Assembly (NCBI GenBank): GCA_037127255.1
Contig: JBANSL010000004.1
Coordinates: 85,022,627 to 85,086,626, forward strand
Origin: Persicaria tinctoria
Taxonomy: Eukaryota; Streptophyta; Magnoliopsida; Caryophyllales; Polygonaceae
Length of the DNA: 64,000 nt
Direction of reading: 5' to 3'
Positions within the stretch are counted from its first letter, which is position 1. Each line of letters opens with the position of its first letter. Shown here one piece after another: positions 23,591 through 35,842 of this stretch. Both the position numbers and the translations under genes were made by a program. The notes under the pieces are model-generated. The model was not told the DNA's origin. It saw only the letters and a list, made by a program, of their open reading frames with translations, and made no database searches.

Positions 23591-24743
23591 AATGAAATGA
23601 GTTATAACTTATAAGCATGGAGAGTATTGCGTCTCCTTTAAAAAATAAATCTTCACATTTGTCATAGTTAATTATAGATGAGTACATTGTCATTTGTAAA
23701 AATAGAGTTCAATCATCTTCGTGTTTTGGATTTGTCTGAATCTTGAGCGAGAAAACCATGGTCAAGTCGAAAAAGATCTCAAGTAAGTATCTGAACGTCC
23801 TCGGGTTGATTCCTAGATGACTGCTCTATATTTACCAAAATCAAGAATCTTGAGAAAAATTGAGTTACGGATTGAGATATAAACTAACTTTGAAGTCCCA
23901 AGTAATCTTGAATTATGAATTAAAATATACTTGAACCTCCTTACCATTTTTATTCAGGCTTTGTTTGATAACACATAATTGATGAGGTAGTCTAAGATTA
24001 TTAAAAATATATAAGCGTGTAAAATATTGGGATAAATGATAAAGTATCTATATAAACTAACTAAGAGAAAAGAGAAATATTAAATTTATAAACTAACTAA
24101 GAGAAATATTAAAAACTCATAGTTTTATGAATTTAGGACTTTTAGACCTTATCCGCAAGGATGCTGTCGGGTAGAGCATACTCACCCGAACTCTTTCCTA
24201 ATAAAAAAAAAACCGGTTTAGAATCCAACCATTTTCGTTTTCGATGTGGGATTCACATGAATCTTTTAATCAATACTACTAGTAACTACTAAGCCATAAC
24301 TCAGTGACAAGGCTGAATTAAAACCAGTTTCATTCTCTAATAGTTTTTTTCAAGGCATTTCAATTTCAATCTCTGCAGCTATGTCATCCAACCTCTAATA
24401 CAAGCAACTGTCCTTATCCGCCATTCACCAGTTCCAATTCCAATTAGCTTATACATTGCTGAATCTAACACTGTTTATGCAGACAAAATCATGTAAGAAA
24501 CATGTCTGGAGGTGTTCTTGCACTTTCAATTATTCGACTAAGGAACTCACTATCCAGTATCCACAGGGCAGCAACGGATGGCTCTTCATCCTCCGTTCAT
24601 GCCTGTGAGTAGCGGCACAGTGGCACTCGATGAGCTCCCTCCGTTGCTCCTGCTACCATACCGAATCACGCCACAAGTGTCACACCGAGTACATCAAAAG
24701 GAACACATATCAGCTTATGAGTTCAACTAACTAAGATGAGTAG

Positions 24744-25956
24744 TTACCAGTTCTGATTGTCTTTCGTGAAATGCTTCGTCGTGTCCAAGAAGTAGAGAAC
24801 GAAGGTCAAGACGATGCAGCACACGAACATTGGGACACATCCGAAGATCCACAGGAGGAGAGGGAACGACATGTAGAAAGCGCGAATGCCTAGTGACCAG
24901 AACAGGCTTCCCTGGTTCAAGTGCCTCGCTACGTACTCAATGTTCTCGGTCTTCCCTTGAGACGAAGCACACGTGACCAGGAAGCTAACGTGAGCGTAGT
25001 ATCGGATCGATTGCATATTGCAGAAGAAGGCCAGGAGGAAGCACAGGAGAACCGCTAAGTAATTCGATGTCATTTCAGTGAAGTTCACTTTGAGTCCAAG
25101 CAATCGGAGAGGCTTCAAGGTGGCGTTTTCGGAAGATGATGAGCTGCTCTCACTGCTCACCAGAGCTGTTATCAAGGAGCTAAGAGTAATGGCTATTGTT
25201 GCTAGCTGTGTCGACGCCATCATGTTGTTTCGGATTGTTTGTATCGCCAACACACCATTCTTGAGCGGATCCTGGACAATGGCAATTCAAGATTGTGCAC
25301 CACAAGAAGATCATCAAGGATGTGTCATTTTTCATCACGCATTGATTTTGGTAAATAGAGAGCGGTCATATTTGGGAGTCGAACCGGGGATCATTGGGTA
25401 CTACCCTGAGATCCTTTCCGGCTCAATTACCCCGACATGATTATTTTTCATCACGCCAAACACACATGGAGGGCAGTGTTTGGCGTGGTAGCGTATAACA
25501 TTTCAACTAGCAATTGGATAATTAGCGTTTTGCCACTGCTATCAAGGGAAGCGGTCTAGTACCACTTGACACACCAAACACAGTTTGATAGGAACAACAA
25601 CAAACCCTGTATATTCCGCTCAGAGCAGAGTCTGAGGGTCTTGTTGTACACTATCTTTCCCCGACTAGATCGAGAAAGTGCAAGAACCAAAACAAAAGAG
25701 AAACAGGACATGCAAGCAAATCAACCAAGCACACAGTTTGATAGGAAATTTAACCAAAACAAGGGAAGCAAAAGGAATGTGTAGGAAACTCAACTGCCAT
25801 CATGGAATGGACCCATTGGCGGCGACTCTCGGCATTGAGGCCGATGACAGTGCGTTTTGGATGGTAAAGGATGACATAGATGAGCCACCCATGGTAAGCC
25901 AGCAGCACCAGCAATCCTGCAGGAACCAACACATAGTCCAGCTGTTTTGCTTCCAT
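24744..25956 (-). CDS. DUF599 family membrane protein, copy B
   Basis: CDS complement(join(24744..25271, 25795..25956)), 229 aa. Exon 1 is again 54 codons; I chose the third in-frame ATG (MEAKQLDYVLVPAG) because it aligns with the starts of copies A and C, while upstream ATGs add 13 unconserved residues. Exon 2 begins DPLKNGVLAIQTIRNN and keeps IRYYAHVSFL, RAFYMSFPLLLW and the ending LYFLDTTKHF. Four hydrophobic segments are seen. It is closest to copy A (both have the Ser run before the third segment) but with a shorter tail ending DNQNW. Its 523-bp intron contains a SINE-like insert (25350-25440). No stop or frameshift. Function unknown. Confidence 0.85.
25350..25440 (-). repeat. SINE-like insert in DUF599 copy B intron
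   Basis: On the minus strand the block reads GTAATTGAGCCGGAAAGG (A-box-like) and then CCCCGGTTCGACTCCC, a full match to the pol III B-box GGTTCGANTCC. A diverged copy lies at 52628-52735 with the same order of motifs. Probably a tRNA-derived SINE family distinct from the one at 4500. Confidence 0.5.
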
Positions 25957-26617
25957 GGCTCTCATTATCGTCAATCTCCACCTTCCGTGATCCACCGGGG
26001 TTCAACTCCTAAGCATGATAATGCATCAGGGCAAAAGGACCATGAATTTGGATGGACACAGTTAATACACAAAACTCAAAACTGGATCCCCAATTAAGGG
26101 TGTGCTGCCAAGCTACATAAAACAAAGCCCCCTATGTTGTTTTCTTCTGATAGTGGAACAAGTGGATCTCCAATGACTAGTAAAGGGTTTGGCATTTTTT
26201 GTGTGGCTTGCAGTGGATTTGAATCTGGGTCCTCCATTTGTATTGATCTGAAGGGCTTCCTTTACTCACAAAAGTTGGTAAGAAAATCTCATCCATTTGC
26301 AGTATCAAAATGAAATTGCAACATGTGGTAGACAATTGTTCCTGCAGCAAGAGAATAGTCCAAAACATATAGGCAGACATATGATGTGACAGCTGCCAAT
26401 TGGCTGCAGACAAGTGGCCATATGACCCGAAATCCGACCTGAACTCGAATGACCCGAAACCCGAAATTTATACTGAAACTCATTACCAAAAACACTATGA
26501 ACTCATAAATACACACATTTGAATGTACTGATCAAATGTTTTTCCCTAAGGTGTGTATACATAGCTTTTATCTCATATGTGCAGAAAGCTACAAGAGGAC
26601 AAGATGAGCCAATCTAA

Positions 26618-28679
26618 TCAATCAGCAGCTTCCAAATCTGCGGTTTTCTTCTCCGCAAACGATTGACAATGGAGGTGTCGCGTAAAGCTGGTGGTCGTAT
26701 CCAAGAAGTAGAGAACGAAGGACATCAAGCAGCTACACACAAACATGGGGATGGGGCCAAACACCCAGAGAAAGAGAGGGAAGGACAAGTAGAAGGCTCG
26801 AAGGCCGAGGGACCAGAACAAGCTACCCCGGTTCAAGCTATACGCGACATACTCCATGGATTCTCTCCGGCTTTGTGAAGTGGGCAAGGTGGCTAAGAAG
26901 CTGACGTGGGCGTAGTACCTGATGCACTGCACGTTGAAGATGAAAGCCACCAGAAAGCAAAGGAGGATGGAGAAGTACTTGATGGATGAGATCATGGAAC
27001 TTTTGTTGCCGTAGATGAGGTTTGTTGCCGTTCGTGCATTTCCTGATGAGCTGCTCACGAATACGCTTATGAGTGAGCTAAGTGTGATTGCTGTAGTTGC
27101 AAGGAGGGTGGATGCCATTATGTTGTTCCGGATCGTTTGGACTGCCAATACGCCATTCTTGAGAGGATCCTGCAAAGAGCTGGCAGCCTCAATTTTCCTT
27201 GTGGAAAATCGGCGACAAAGATGTGTACACTCAATTCAAACATATACATAATGTTTGACAAGGTTGGCAGAAGCACAAAATATGTTGTTCTCTTTGTAAG
27301 AACACATAGCCAGTTCTAAACCAAGGAGGACAACTGAAACTTGATTTTTATGAAGCATCTCATGTCTACAGCAAGGGATAAGGCAATCAAGAGGTTATAT
27401 ACACCAGAACTTGCATTTTTTATTTTATTTTTTCGCACAGAGATTGAATCCCTGTCAAAGAGGCTTGTTACCAAAGAGGCTTTCTTTCTCTAACCTTTTC
27501 ATCTTAGCAACACTTAGATCATGTAGCTAACAATCTCGGGCCTAATCCGAAAACCTTCCCTTCAATGCAGAATCCAAGTTTAGCTTCTCAAAGATTCAAC
27601 CCATGGCCAAAAACTTTCAATGAAGACTCATGTATTTAAACATAAATATGGACTATCAAAAGCAGCAGAAAAATCGGTATTGAACTACAGAACTAGACAT
27701 GTCAATCACAAGAGTTTGGCACTTCCTTTAAATTTGGGGAGATAATTTACAATTAAATCAAGCCAACCATCCAATGAGCATATAATTTCATCATGATCAA
27801 ATATTGCAGCATCAAAGAAGCAGATTCCAAAACAATATCTCTGGGTATTCGTCGGACTATAGCCAATCTAAACAAGGATATACATCCTAATAGAGTCATG
27901 ATTCAAATCAAATTACCTCATAGACTGGCATCTACCTAAAACTGATGGAGCTAATGGAAAGAACACCAACAGCGAAGTCGCTCTAAACACTCTAACAGAA
28001 AGGAGATCTATCTCGAATCAAAAAAAGAAAGAAAGAAAGGAGATCTATCTACGGCCAACAAAAGTTCACTGAACTTTTACAAAACACCAGATCTCAGAAA
28101 TTCAGAATACCCCACAAGTAAGGAGGAGGTGTCTTCACTAGCAAGTCTCACTCATAGCCTTTAAACCAAAGTTCAATCTTTGAGCCTAAGGTCCCACACA
28201 ATCCCATTTACCCCCATCTTCATTCTTTTGAACTCGGTGCGAGGTACTGATCGCTTATAGCTATGATAAAGAGCTTACCTTTGCTGAGAAGTATCTTAGT
28301 ATAAGCTTCCAATCCCAAACACTCTCCAAAAAAAAGAAGAAATTTGAAACCTTTTGGTTATCATTTAAAACAAACAGAAATCTTTCTGTTAACATTTCAA
28401 ATCCTGAAAATGTATGAACTGAACAAAAATCGATTCTCTAATCTGGGAAATCTTCCAAACAAAAAAGGCAAAAATGAAGGATCAAGAATTGGAGAAAGGG
28501 AAAAACGGAGAACATACAGCCATCATGGAGAAGACCCATTGGCGGCGGCTGTCGGAGTTGAGGCCGATGACGGTGCGCCTTGGACAGCGGTTGACAGTGT
28601 ACAGAAGCCAACCGTGGTAAATTACAAACACCAGCAGCCCCGCCGGGACCAAGACCATATCCAATTGCGCCTCCTCCAT
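26618..28679 (-). CDS. DUF599 family membrane protein, copy C
   Basis: CDS complement(join(26618..27169, 28518..28679)), 237 aa. Exon 1 (54 codons) is MEEAQLDMVLVPAGLLVFVI followed by TVIGLNSDSRRQWV; exon 2 begins DPLKNGVLAVQTIRNN and keeps CIRYYAHVSFL and RAFYLSFPLFLW. It is the most divergent of the three copies: it lacks the long Ser run, uses GPIPMFVCSCLMSF in the last membrane span, and has a longer tail ending ADLEAAD. The intron (27170-28517, 1348 bp) is far longer than in A and B. Its ATG lies 787 bp from the oppositely directed PP2C gene, so the two may share a promoter region. Copy C may be the founder, since A and B resemble each other more; this is inference. Confidence 0.85.
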
Positions 28680-29466
28680 CTCTCTATCTCTAGGTCTTTA
28701 CAAGTTCTTCTGATTCTGAACCCTAGAAATTGGGAGAGACTAGAGAGGTAATTGGGTTCCGGATCATCAATCCGCTGTGGGTTTATACAGGTGATTGGAA
28801 TGGGAAACCAACGACAGAAGCTATCAAGTGGATGCTTCGAAGAATCCTGTCGCAGGTGGCAATGCGGCGTCATTAGTTATATTTTATTTACTTTTTTAAG
28901 TTTAAATATTGAAAATGAGTATTGACAAACAGCTCATTCAGCAATTGCCACTTTTCATTAAGAAAATTAGCAATTGCTTGCGAAATTGAATCCAAATCCT
29001 CTCCTAATTCAATCACTAGTTCAAGTGAATGTCTAAAGATTAAAGAATTGATTTTTATCATTAAAAGGAAAAAAATCGATTCTCATTGACTGTAATTTGC
29101 GTTGGGGTTTCATCCTCTTGTATTGTGGAGAAAGATTCAGTTGTCGTGTTTGGCAAGACGCGGATTTTGTGATTTTTGTCACTTGTATAAAGCGTCATGA
29201 CTGATGAGCGCCAAACGGATCCTTGTATAATTTGTCCTATACCGTGACATGACCGCAGGAGTTTCGCGTACGGGTTTTAGGTATTTGGTGTTCAGACAGG
29301 TGATGACGGAGGCGCTAAAATTGAGTTTTGCCGTTTTGGGCTCCTACAAGCGCTGTTTGGTTTAAAGTTTCAATCTTTATTAACCCAACAAGCTAGCAAG
29401 GGTTCGTTTGGTTTGCCAATTTCTACGCCCAATATTACTCTCTTTCGACTCCGAAGCTTCCCCAGA
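28680..29466. promoter_or_regulatory. Shared 5' spacer of DUF599 copy C and PP2C
   Basis: The 787 bp lie between two start codons facing away from each other. It must hold both promoters. The stretch 29140-29350 has GTTTGGCAAGACGCG and GAGCGCCAAACG in near-inverted relation, possibly a small insertion. I cannot point to a clear TATA box for either gene. Confidence 0.4.
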
Positions 29467-32400
29467 ATGGCAGAAATCGATAGGCCAAGTTCTCTATCAG
29501 CAATTGACTCCTCCAATGCCGTTGAAGAGTCTAAGGAGAAGCGCAAGGGCGAATTCCATGACCCCGCTGAGTCCGACTCCAATAAGAAATCGAAGCCCTA
29601 TGAAGAAGGGCGAATTCAGGAATTGGGCGTTCAAGATCGGGACTTGGCGAGCAACAGTCATGGCGAGGGATCCCCGGCTGGCCAGAGTAGGCGAGAAGGC
29701 GATGTCGGTTTCTCAATCGAAGCTGATGCCGCTGAGGATAAGGGTTCTAGGCATACCATGGAGGATGCCTGGGTGGTGCTTCCCGATTCCGACTTCGGCT
29801 CCGCTGCGAAATTGAGGTTCTTTCATAAAATCAACATCTCCATTGTTTATCCAATTTCCCCCCTTTTTCAGTTGAGGTTAATTGGAAATTTCTACGGGTT
29901 TTCTTTTCAGCTGCTCCCATTTTGCTATATATGATGGACACGGAGGCCGGTTAGCTGCTGAATATGCGCAGAAACATTTACATCCAAATGTGCTTTCAGC
30001 TGGGCTACCACGTGAGTTGGTGTGTGTTTGCTTAGTCTAATCATACATTACATTCACAGTTTGTTGATTCACTAATCACTGTGCATACTGATTTTATCTT
30101 TGTTCCTGAGGCTGTTTAGAATATATGCTTTATAGTATTGATGTATTGTGGATGTATCTTGATGGTGTGTAAGACAGAAGGAACATGGTTAAAACATTAT
30201 ATGCGGCTTTCGTGCTAATTCAAATCGCAATCTAGCCTTTTACTGCTTTTGTTGCAGTCCTTATGCTGTAAAGGGATGAAAGATGCTTGCAGTGACATGG
30301 ATGGTTGTTGTTTGATTGGTGTATGAGCAAGGCTTTGCAGATACGAGAATTAGAATAAAAAGTTATATCACTTATCCCAAAGAAACAGAGAACAATTTAG
30401 CGAGATGGATGGTTAACTCAAACCTGAAATTTTTTTCACTAGATACATTAGATAGACCTTGTGTAAAGTATCTCAAAAAGCAATAACTAGATATCTGGGT
30501 TATCAAATGAATAGTGAACTCTATTGAAAGAAATTCAAGCACAGTTTTGGTGTTAAATGACAGGATATATTCTCTTTGCTTCCCCGTATCCTTATTTTTC
30601 ACGATTGATGATTTTTCCTATCTGTTGATTCTTTGTGTCTCGAAACTTCTTTGTAGATTATTTCCTGTTTGTTTCTTGTGCATTGTCATGGATGCCATCT
30701 TTTGCTTCATCATGTATCTGCTCCATACATCCCAAAAATTGAGCTCTTGACATTTCACAATCTCTAAGAGTCGCCGTTGACTTCCATATATAATAAAAGC
30801 TGCTTTTTACCCCCTTCTGAAGAAATAATAGAGGCCTTTAGTGATTGAAAATAAATATAACCAAAATACTACTTTCTGTCCCAAAAAAGAAGTGGCATTA
30901 GCTATCTCTTTACTAATTTTATTTGATCATAAATTAATTTTGTTAAGGTTATTTGCTATTTTAAACTTGGCAACATTAGTTTCAACACATAATTACTAAA
31001 TGTTGCCAAATTCCATCCAAACAGTCGGGACTAGGATTTTTGTGGGGAAAAGGGTTTCCACCAAATAGTTGTTTTTCTAATATAACTCTTGTTTCTTAGG
31101 CAGGTGTGGACATAGTTTCATTGATCACTTTCTTCTTATCATATTTTGTTTATTTGACTGTAGCTGGACATCAAAGCTGCCAAAAAGGCCATTCTTGATG
31201 GTATGTATTCTCTTATAGGACTTGTTCCTAGTCAAGTATCTTCTGGATGAATGGTTTCATTGACATAAATAATAACCTCACTCTGAATTTCAGGTTTTCA
31301 GAAAACTGATGAGGCTCTACTGCAGGAAAGCACAGCTGGTAGTCTATGCCTACACTGTTTTAACTGTGCTACTTATGTTAACTTTTTCTATGGACAATAT
31401 TGTTATAAGCGTTTATTTGGTGAATGACGCCTTTTATTTTGGGTTAAAACTCAGACATGACTTGGAAAAAAAAAACTTTAGTTGCAGATGACCAAGTAGC
31501 TCTTCAAACCTGCAATTACAGGCTGTTATTCGTTCATGAACTTTAATCAGGATAAATCATTTTAGATAGTGAAATCTGCAATCTGTATCACTATAGTGCA
31601 TCATGCATTCATACTCTTTAGGGATGCTGATAGAAAAGGTGGTAGCTTTTGTTTTGTAATCAGGCACTATACCTCATGATATTGGCTTGAGATGACCTTT
31701 GCAGGAGGATGGCTGGATGGTGCTACAGCTGTTTGCATTTGGGTCTTGGGAAGAAGAGTAAGTCTTCATTTGAATTTAACACTTTAAATGATTCTGGAAT
31801 CTGGATAGATGTTTACTACCTGAATTAAAAGAAGTACAAAGGAACAATGTTCCAATGAGTGCTATGGATCATGTACAACCTTTTGGTGGCTTTCATTCAG
31901 CTAGTGATGATGTAATTTGTACCATAAGCAAATCCAAAACATGTGAATTCATTCTTATGTACCATATATATCTTTTCCATCACCTTGTAAGCCTTCAATT
32001 TTGATTAACTGACATCAGGAATGCGCAGGGTAATGGTATGTTTATAAAGTCAATTTACATTCAACATGGAAAAGCATAATTGTGAAGTATCGAAGGCTTT
32101 TGCCTTTTGGGAATTTTAGCTTTTAGTGAACCTTTCCTTTTGAGTATAAGTAAAGCCGAAATTGATTTCCACATTGGTGTATAACTGCTGTGAATTTATC
32201 TTAATGCTATTGCAAGGATTGTATACATGAGACATGCTTCCAACTATCTATAATCTTCTTTGATCTTGTAGATTTTTGTTGCTAATATTGGGGATGCAAA
32301 AGCAGTGGTTGCAAGATCAATCGGTACTGATGGCTTGCAGAATCATTCAGATAAGCACACTCCATTGAAGGCAATTGTTGTAACAAGAGAGCACAAAGCT

Positions 32401-33921
32401 ATTTATCCACAAGAGCGTACACGTATACAGAAGGTTGGGAAAGCTTGATTTCTATAATATGACATGGTTGAATGAGATTTTATATGTACAATGACATTAA
32501 ACCATCATGTGCAATGACTTCGTGTTTGAGGTGGTATTATGCAATCCAAGAGTTCTTCAAAATTTTCATGATATTGGTATTGATATTGTGCTGTTATTTC
32601 CTTTTTCTTTTTTTCTTTTTTTTTTGATGAAAGCTCTAGTGTGCTGTCACATTCTGCTTTGTGGACTTATTTTACTATGAAATACTGAAATGTACTTGTA
32701 AAGACATGTGATAATATATCTCCTCGAGAATTGTTGTAATCATGCTCCCTACATGTAGTGAATAGTTTTTAACTAAGAGATGCTAATGCAGCAACCTCAA
32801 CTATATTAATGCTAATTATTTGTTTGGATCAGGCTGGTGGTTCTGTAAGTGCAAATGGACGGCTACAGGGCCGTCTTGAAGTCTCCAGAGCTTTTGGTGA
32901 TCGCCATTTTAAGAAGGTTTTGAAGCGTTTAGCATGTTCCTGATCTTTATTCTTTTATTGCTTGGTTCATTTAGCCATTGAGGTATTTCTCTGGCAACTA
33001 CAATTATTATTTTTATTCCCTTGGCCATTTCCTTGTAAATGCTTTCTCTTCCTCATAAATAGTAACCTCTTCTTGCAACAGAACCTTCATGGTGAAAAGC
33101 AAACGTATTTGTTAGGTAGAATTTTTTCTAAACAAATTACCTCTTAAGTTGGTTGGGGGAAACCAAATGATCAAAAGGCTGAATCAGCTATTTTGAAATT
33201 TGTTTGCCATTATGAAGCAAAGTTGAAGAAACTCGAATTATCTTTTGCGTTGATGAGACACCCAGATAAAAAAAAAAGAAGTTTGCCCATCAAAATTACT
33301 CAGGGGTGTTTTTTTGCATCAGAGAAGTGTGCTTCACATTCTCTTTTGTATATGCTATGTCAGTGGATGTTGAATCTTGAGCTGGGGTGTGATGAAGTGC
33401 AGTTGAGACTTGAGAGAATGTCAATTGGTTTGAATATTTTCATATTGAACTCAGATGATTGTCCTATGTTGGTAGATCACTTTCTTAAAGAATCGCAAGC
33501 CTATGCAGGTGGGTGTTATTGCAGTGCCAGATGTCCAGTCATTTGACCTCACTGAAAGGGAGCACTTCATCATTCTTGGTTGTGATGGCCTTTGGGGGGT
33601 ATGTTAATATGGCTATTTACAATTTTTTTTCTTTGTTGTTATGAAGCTTATGACGGCATTTATGTTGATCGCTGCAGGTTTTTGGACCGAGTGATGCTGT
33701 TGATTTCGTTCACAAGTTGTTGAAGGTACAAGCATGGCCTTTTCAGTAGACATCTATAATATATGATCAATTATGCTGGAAGCTTCACTGTCTTGGTCTT
33801 CTGTTTGCAGGAGGGTTTGTCTGTCAAAGCTGTGAGCCGCCGTCTTGTCAAGGAAGCAGTTGTCGAGAGGAACTGCAAGGACAATTGCACTGCAATTGTC
33901 ATCGTTTTCAGGCACAACTGA
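29467..33921 (+). CDS. Protein phosphatase 2C (PPM family)
   Basis: CDS join(29467..29816, 29911..30019, 31164..31200, 31294..31338, 31705..31757, 32272..32433, 32833..32916, 33509..33598, 33678..33725, 33811..33921), 362 aa, all borders GT..AG and in frame. It is a metal-dependent Ser/Thr phosphatase. Metal- and phosphate-binding motifs are present: EDKGSRHTMED (90-100), YDGHGG (124-129), GDAKAV (205-210), CDGLWG (305-310) and the C-terminal DN pair (350-351) before CTAIVIVF. A hydrophilic, charge-rich N-terminus of about 85 residues precedes the catalytic domain. The exon pattern and the insert between GDAK and VVTREHKA recall the Arabidopsis At1g18030 type rather than the ABA co-receptor clade. 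I set the start at 29467 because the in-frame ATG at 29413 adds 18 leader-like residues. The substrate is unknown. Confidence 0.9.
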
Positions 33922-35842
33922 TGCTAAAAAAGGAATCGCTGTGAAGATAGCTAGGATATGGCATCTGTGGGGTCATTGCTGTGTCTCCATCATTACCCGC
34001 CAAGTGATCCCTGTGACGTTTGATGACTCTGATCAGATCTCCTATGTATGGCTATTTTTCTACCCTGTGCTTGTGACCTGAATATATCACTTGGGTTTCC
34101 TGATGTTGTACTCCAAATTGACAAAGGATTAAGGAAAGTGGTATGTCCCAGTAGGATCATTCTTGTCGCATCTGACATTTGTGCTGCCAAATTATTCGAA
34201 ATTACAATGCGACATTTACTCTTGTTGTTTCATAATCAGTTAGTTCCATGCTGGGGCTTACTGTTTTGTTTACCTTTCCTGAAACTGTGATCTGAAAAGG
34301 CAAAGCCAAAACAAAGGCTCTGTTAGGCTTGTTTCGGATGGCCTAAACTCCAAAAGCAGCAATTATATGTCGCAAATGCTATGTCCGTTTTACTTTTTGA
34401 CATCTTTTTTAATGAGCTAAAAGCTCTGTAAAATATTAACTTTTTTATTAATTTGACTGAGTTATTAGTACACTTTGTGGGTCCGAGTAATCTTTACGGA
34501 GCTGTCCTTGATGGATCCTGATAACATGATCCTAATAGAGTACAGTTTTGGTTACTTAACATGGATATATTCTTTGTTTTCATTTAACAAGCCGTTGAAC
34601 TGCCCCACTAGTTGTAGAGGAGATACCTAAAATCATTTGATGACCACCACATGTTATCTGTCATCTCCATAACTGATTTTGTCTTTTGGGTAATAAATTA
34701 CTAATGAATATAATCTTCACCATCACCCTAACAAAAGGCATCAAAATATAATCATTAGTCAAGACGATTGTCATTTCCCTACACTCTTGACAAATTTAAT
34801 TTTTTAAATAAATTTTACAATCTCTACTTAAAAGAATCTGACAAAAATCCCAATTTCCTTATGCTTCATGTTTCCACTTGCCTTTATACCCTCAAACTCT
34901 TGTCAACAACACAATACAAGAGAGTTCAATTAGCAAGCTTCAGTTGCTAGTTTTGTTTTTACATTATATTGACATAAAGATTCGACTGAGTAATAGCCGA
35001 GCCAATATTTTCTCCGGTATAAGATGATTGCTGTCATCATCGTAGAAGAAGTCAATAAACCACTACAATTAAATGAGATGAATGTAACTGTCATACTTGG
35101 CTGAAATTGAGTGTTGGATGCCTGTATCTGATATACAATCTGCCCCAACATGCCCTAGTTGGAGATTGTCTCCCCAGCAAGGTTGATTGTCCAGGTCAGT
35201 TTGTCAATCAATCAGTTGATAATCGCAATCTGAAATCATTAAAATAAACCCTTAACATAGATCACACACTAGCCAATAACTAGCAGATCCCCAATAAATC
35301 AAATCATTAGGTGGAAATTAGATTCTTCTGATTTATGTCCAAACCAAGAAAAAATTTCAGTTTAATCCCTGAAAGGATCTAAATGTTTTTTTACCAGATT
35401 AATTGACAAAGTATCTCTTAGGCCACGAGTTTGAATTCATCTCCCTGGTTGCATTGGCCTATGCAACTTTCTTGATTAGTATATACTAAAATGACATATT
35501 TTTTTTTAACGGAGGTAGTATTAGTTCTTACAAACAATTCTTAGGTGAAGCGCGATAACTACTAATAAATGGAGAGTCTACTTAGTCTAATTACAGACTA
35601 AAAGTTGGCAGTTACACTGGAGTTACAGTATTAGTTGTGTACACTGTACCTTCAATTATATTGTTGTTCTTTTCATGATCATCTTAAATAATGATCACAT
35701 GAAAATATGCTTGAAATTATGTTAAGCTGTTGTTAATACATTATAAATACCTTATTAACTGCAATGTAGTTGGACAGGAAATTAGAAACTGATCAATCTA
35801 GCAGCAAAGAAAAACTGAAGCAACACAACAGTTTCGGCACAA
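33922..35842. other. Spacer between PP2C and WAT1-related gene
   Basis: It holds the 3' flank of PP2C and the presumed promoter of the WAT1-related gene. AT-rich; short frames only. A small Stowaway-like remnant (ACGGAGGTAGTATTAG, about 35511) is visible. No gene, RNA or intact transposon was found. Confidence 0.45.

Noticed and set aside
33193..33546. 117-codon frame between PP2C exons
   Set aside because: It lies in the intron before the exon that starts at 33509, and its end only overlaps that exon in another frame; no domain is visible.
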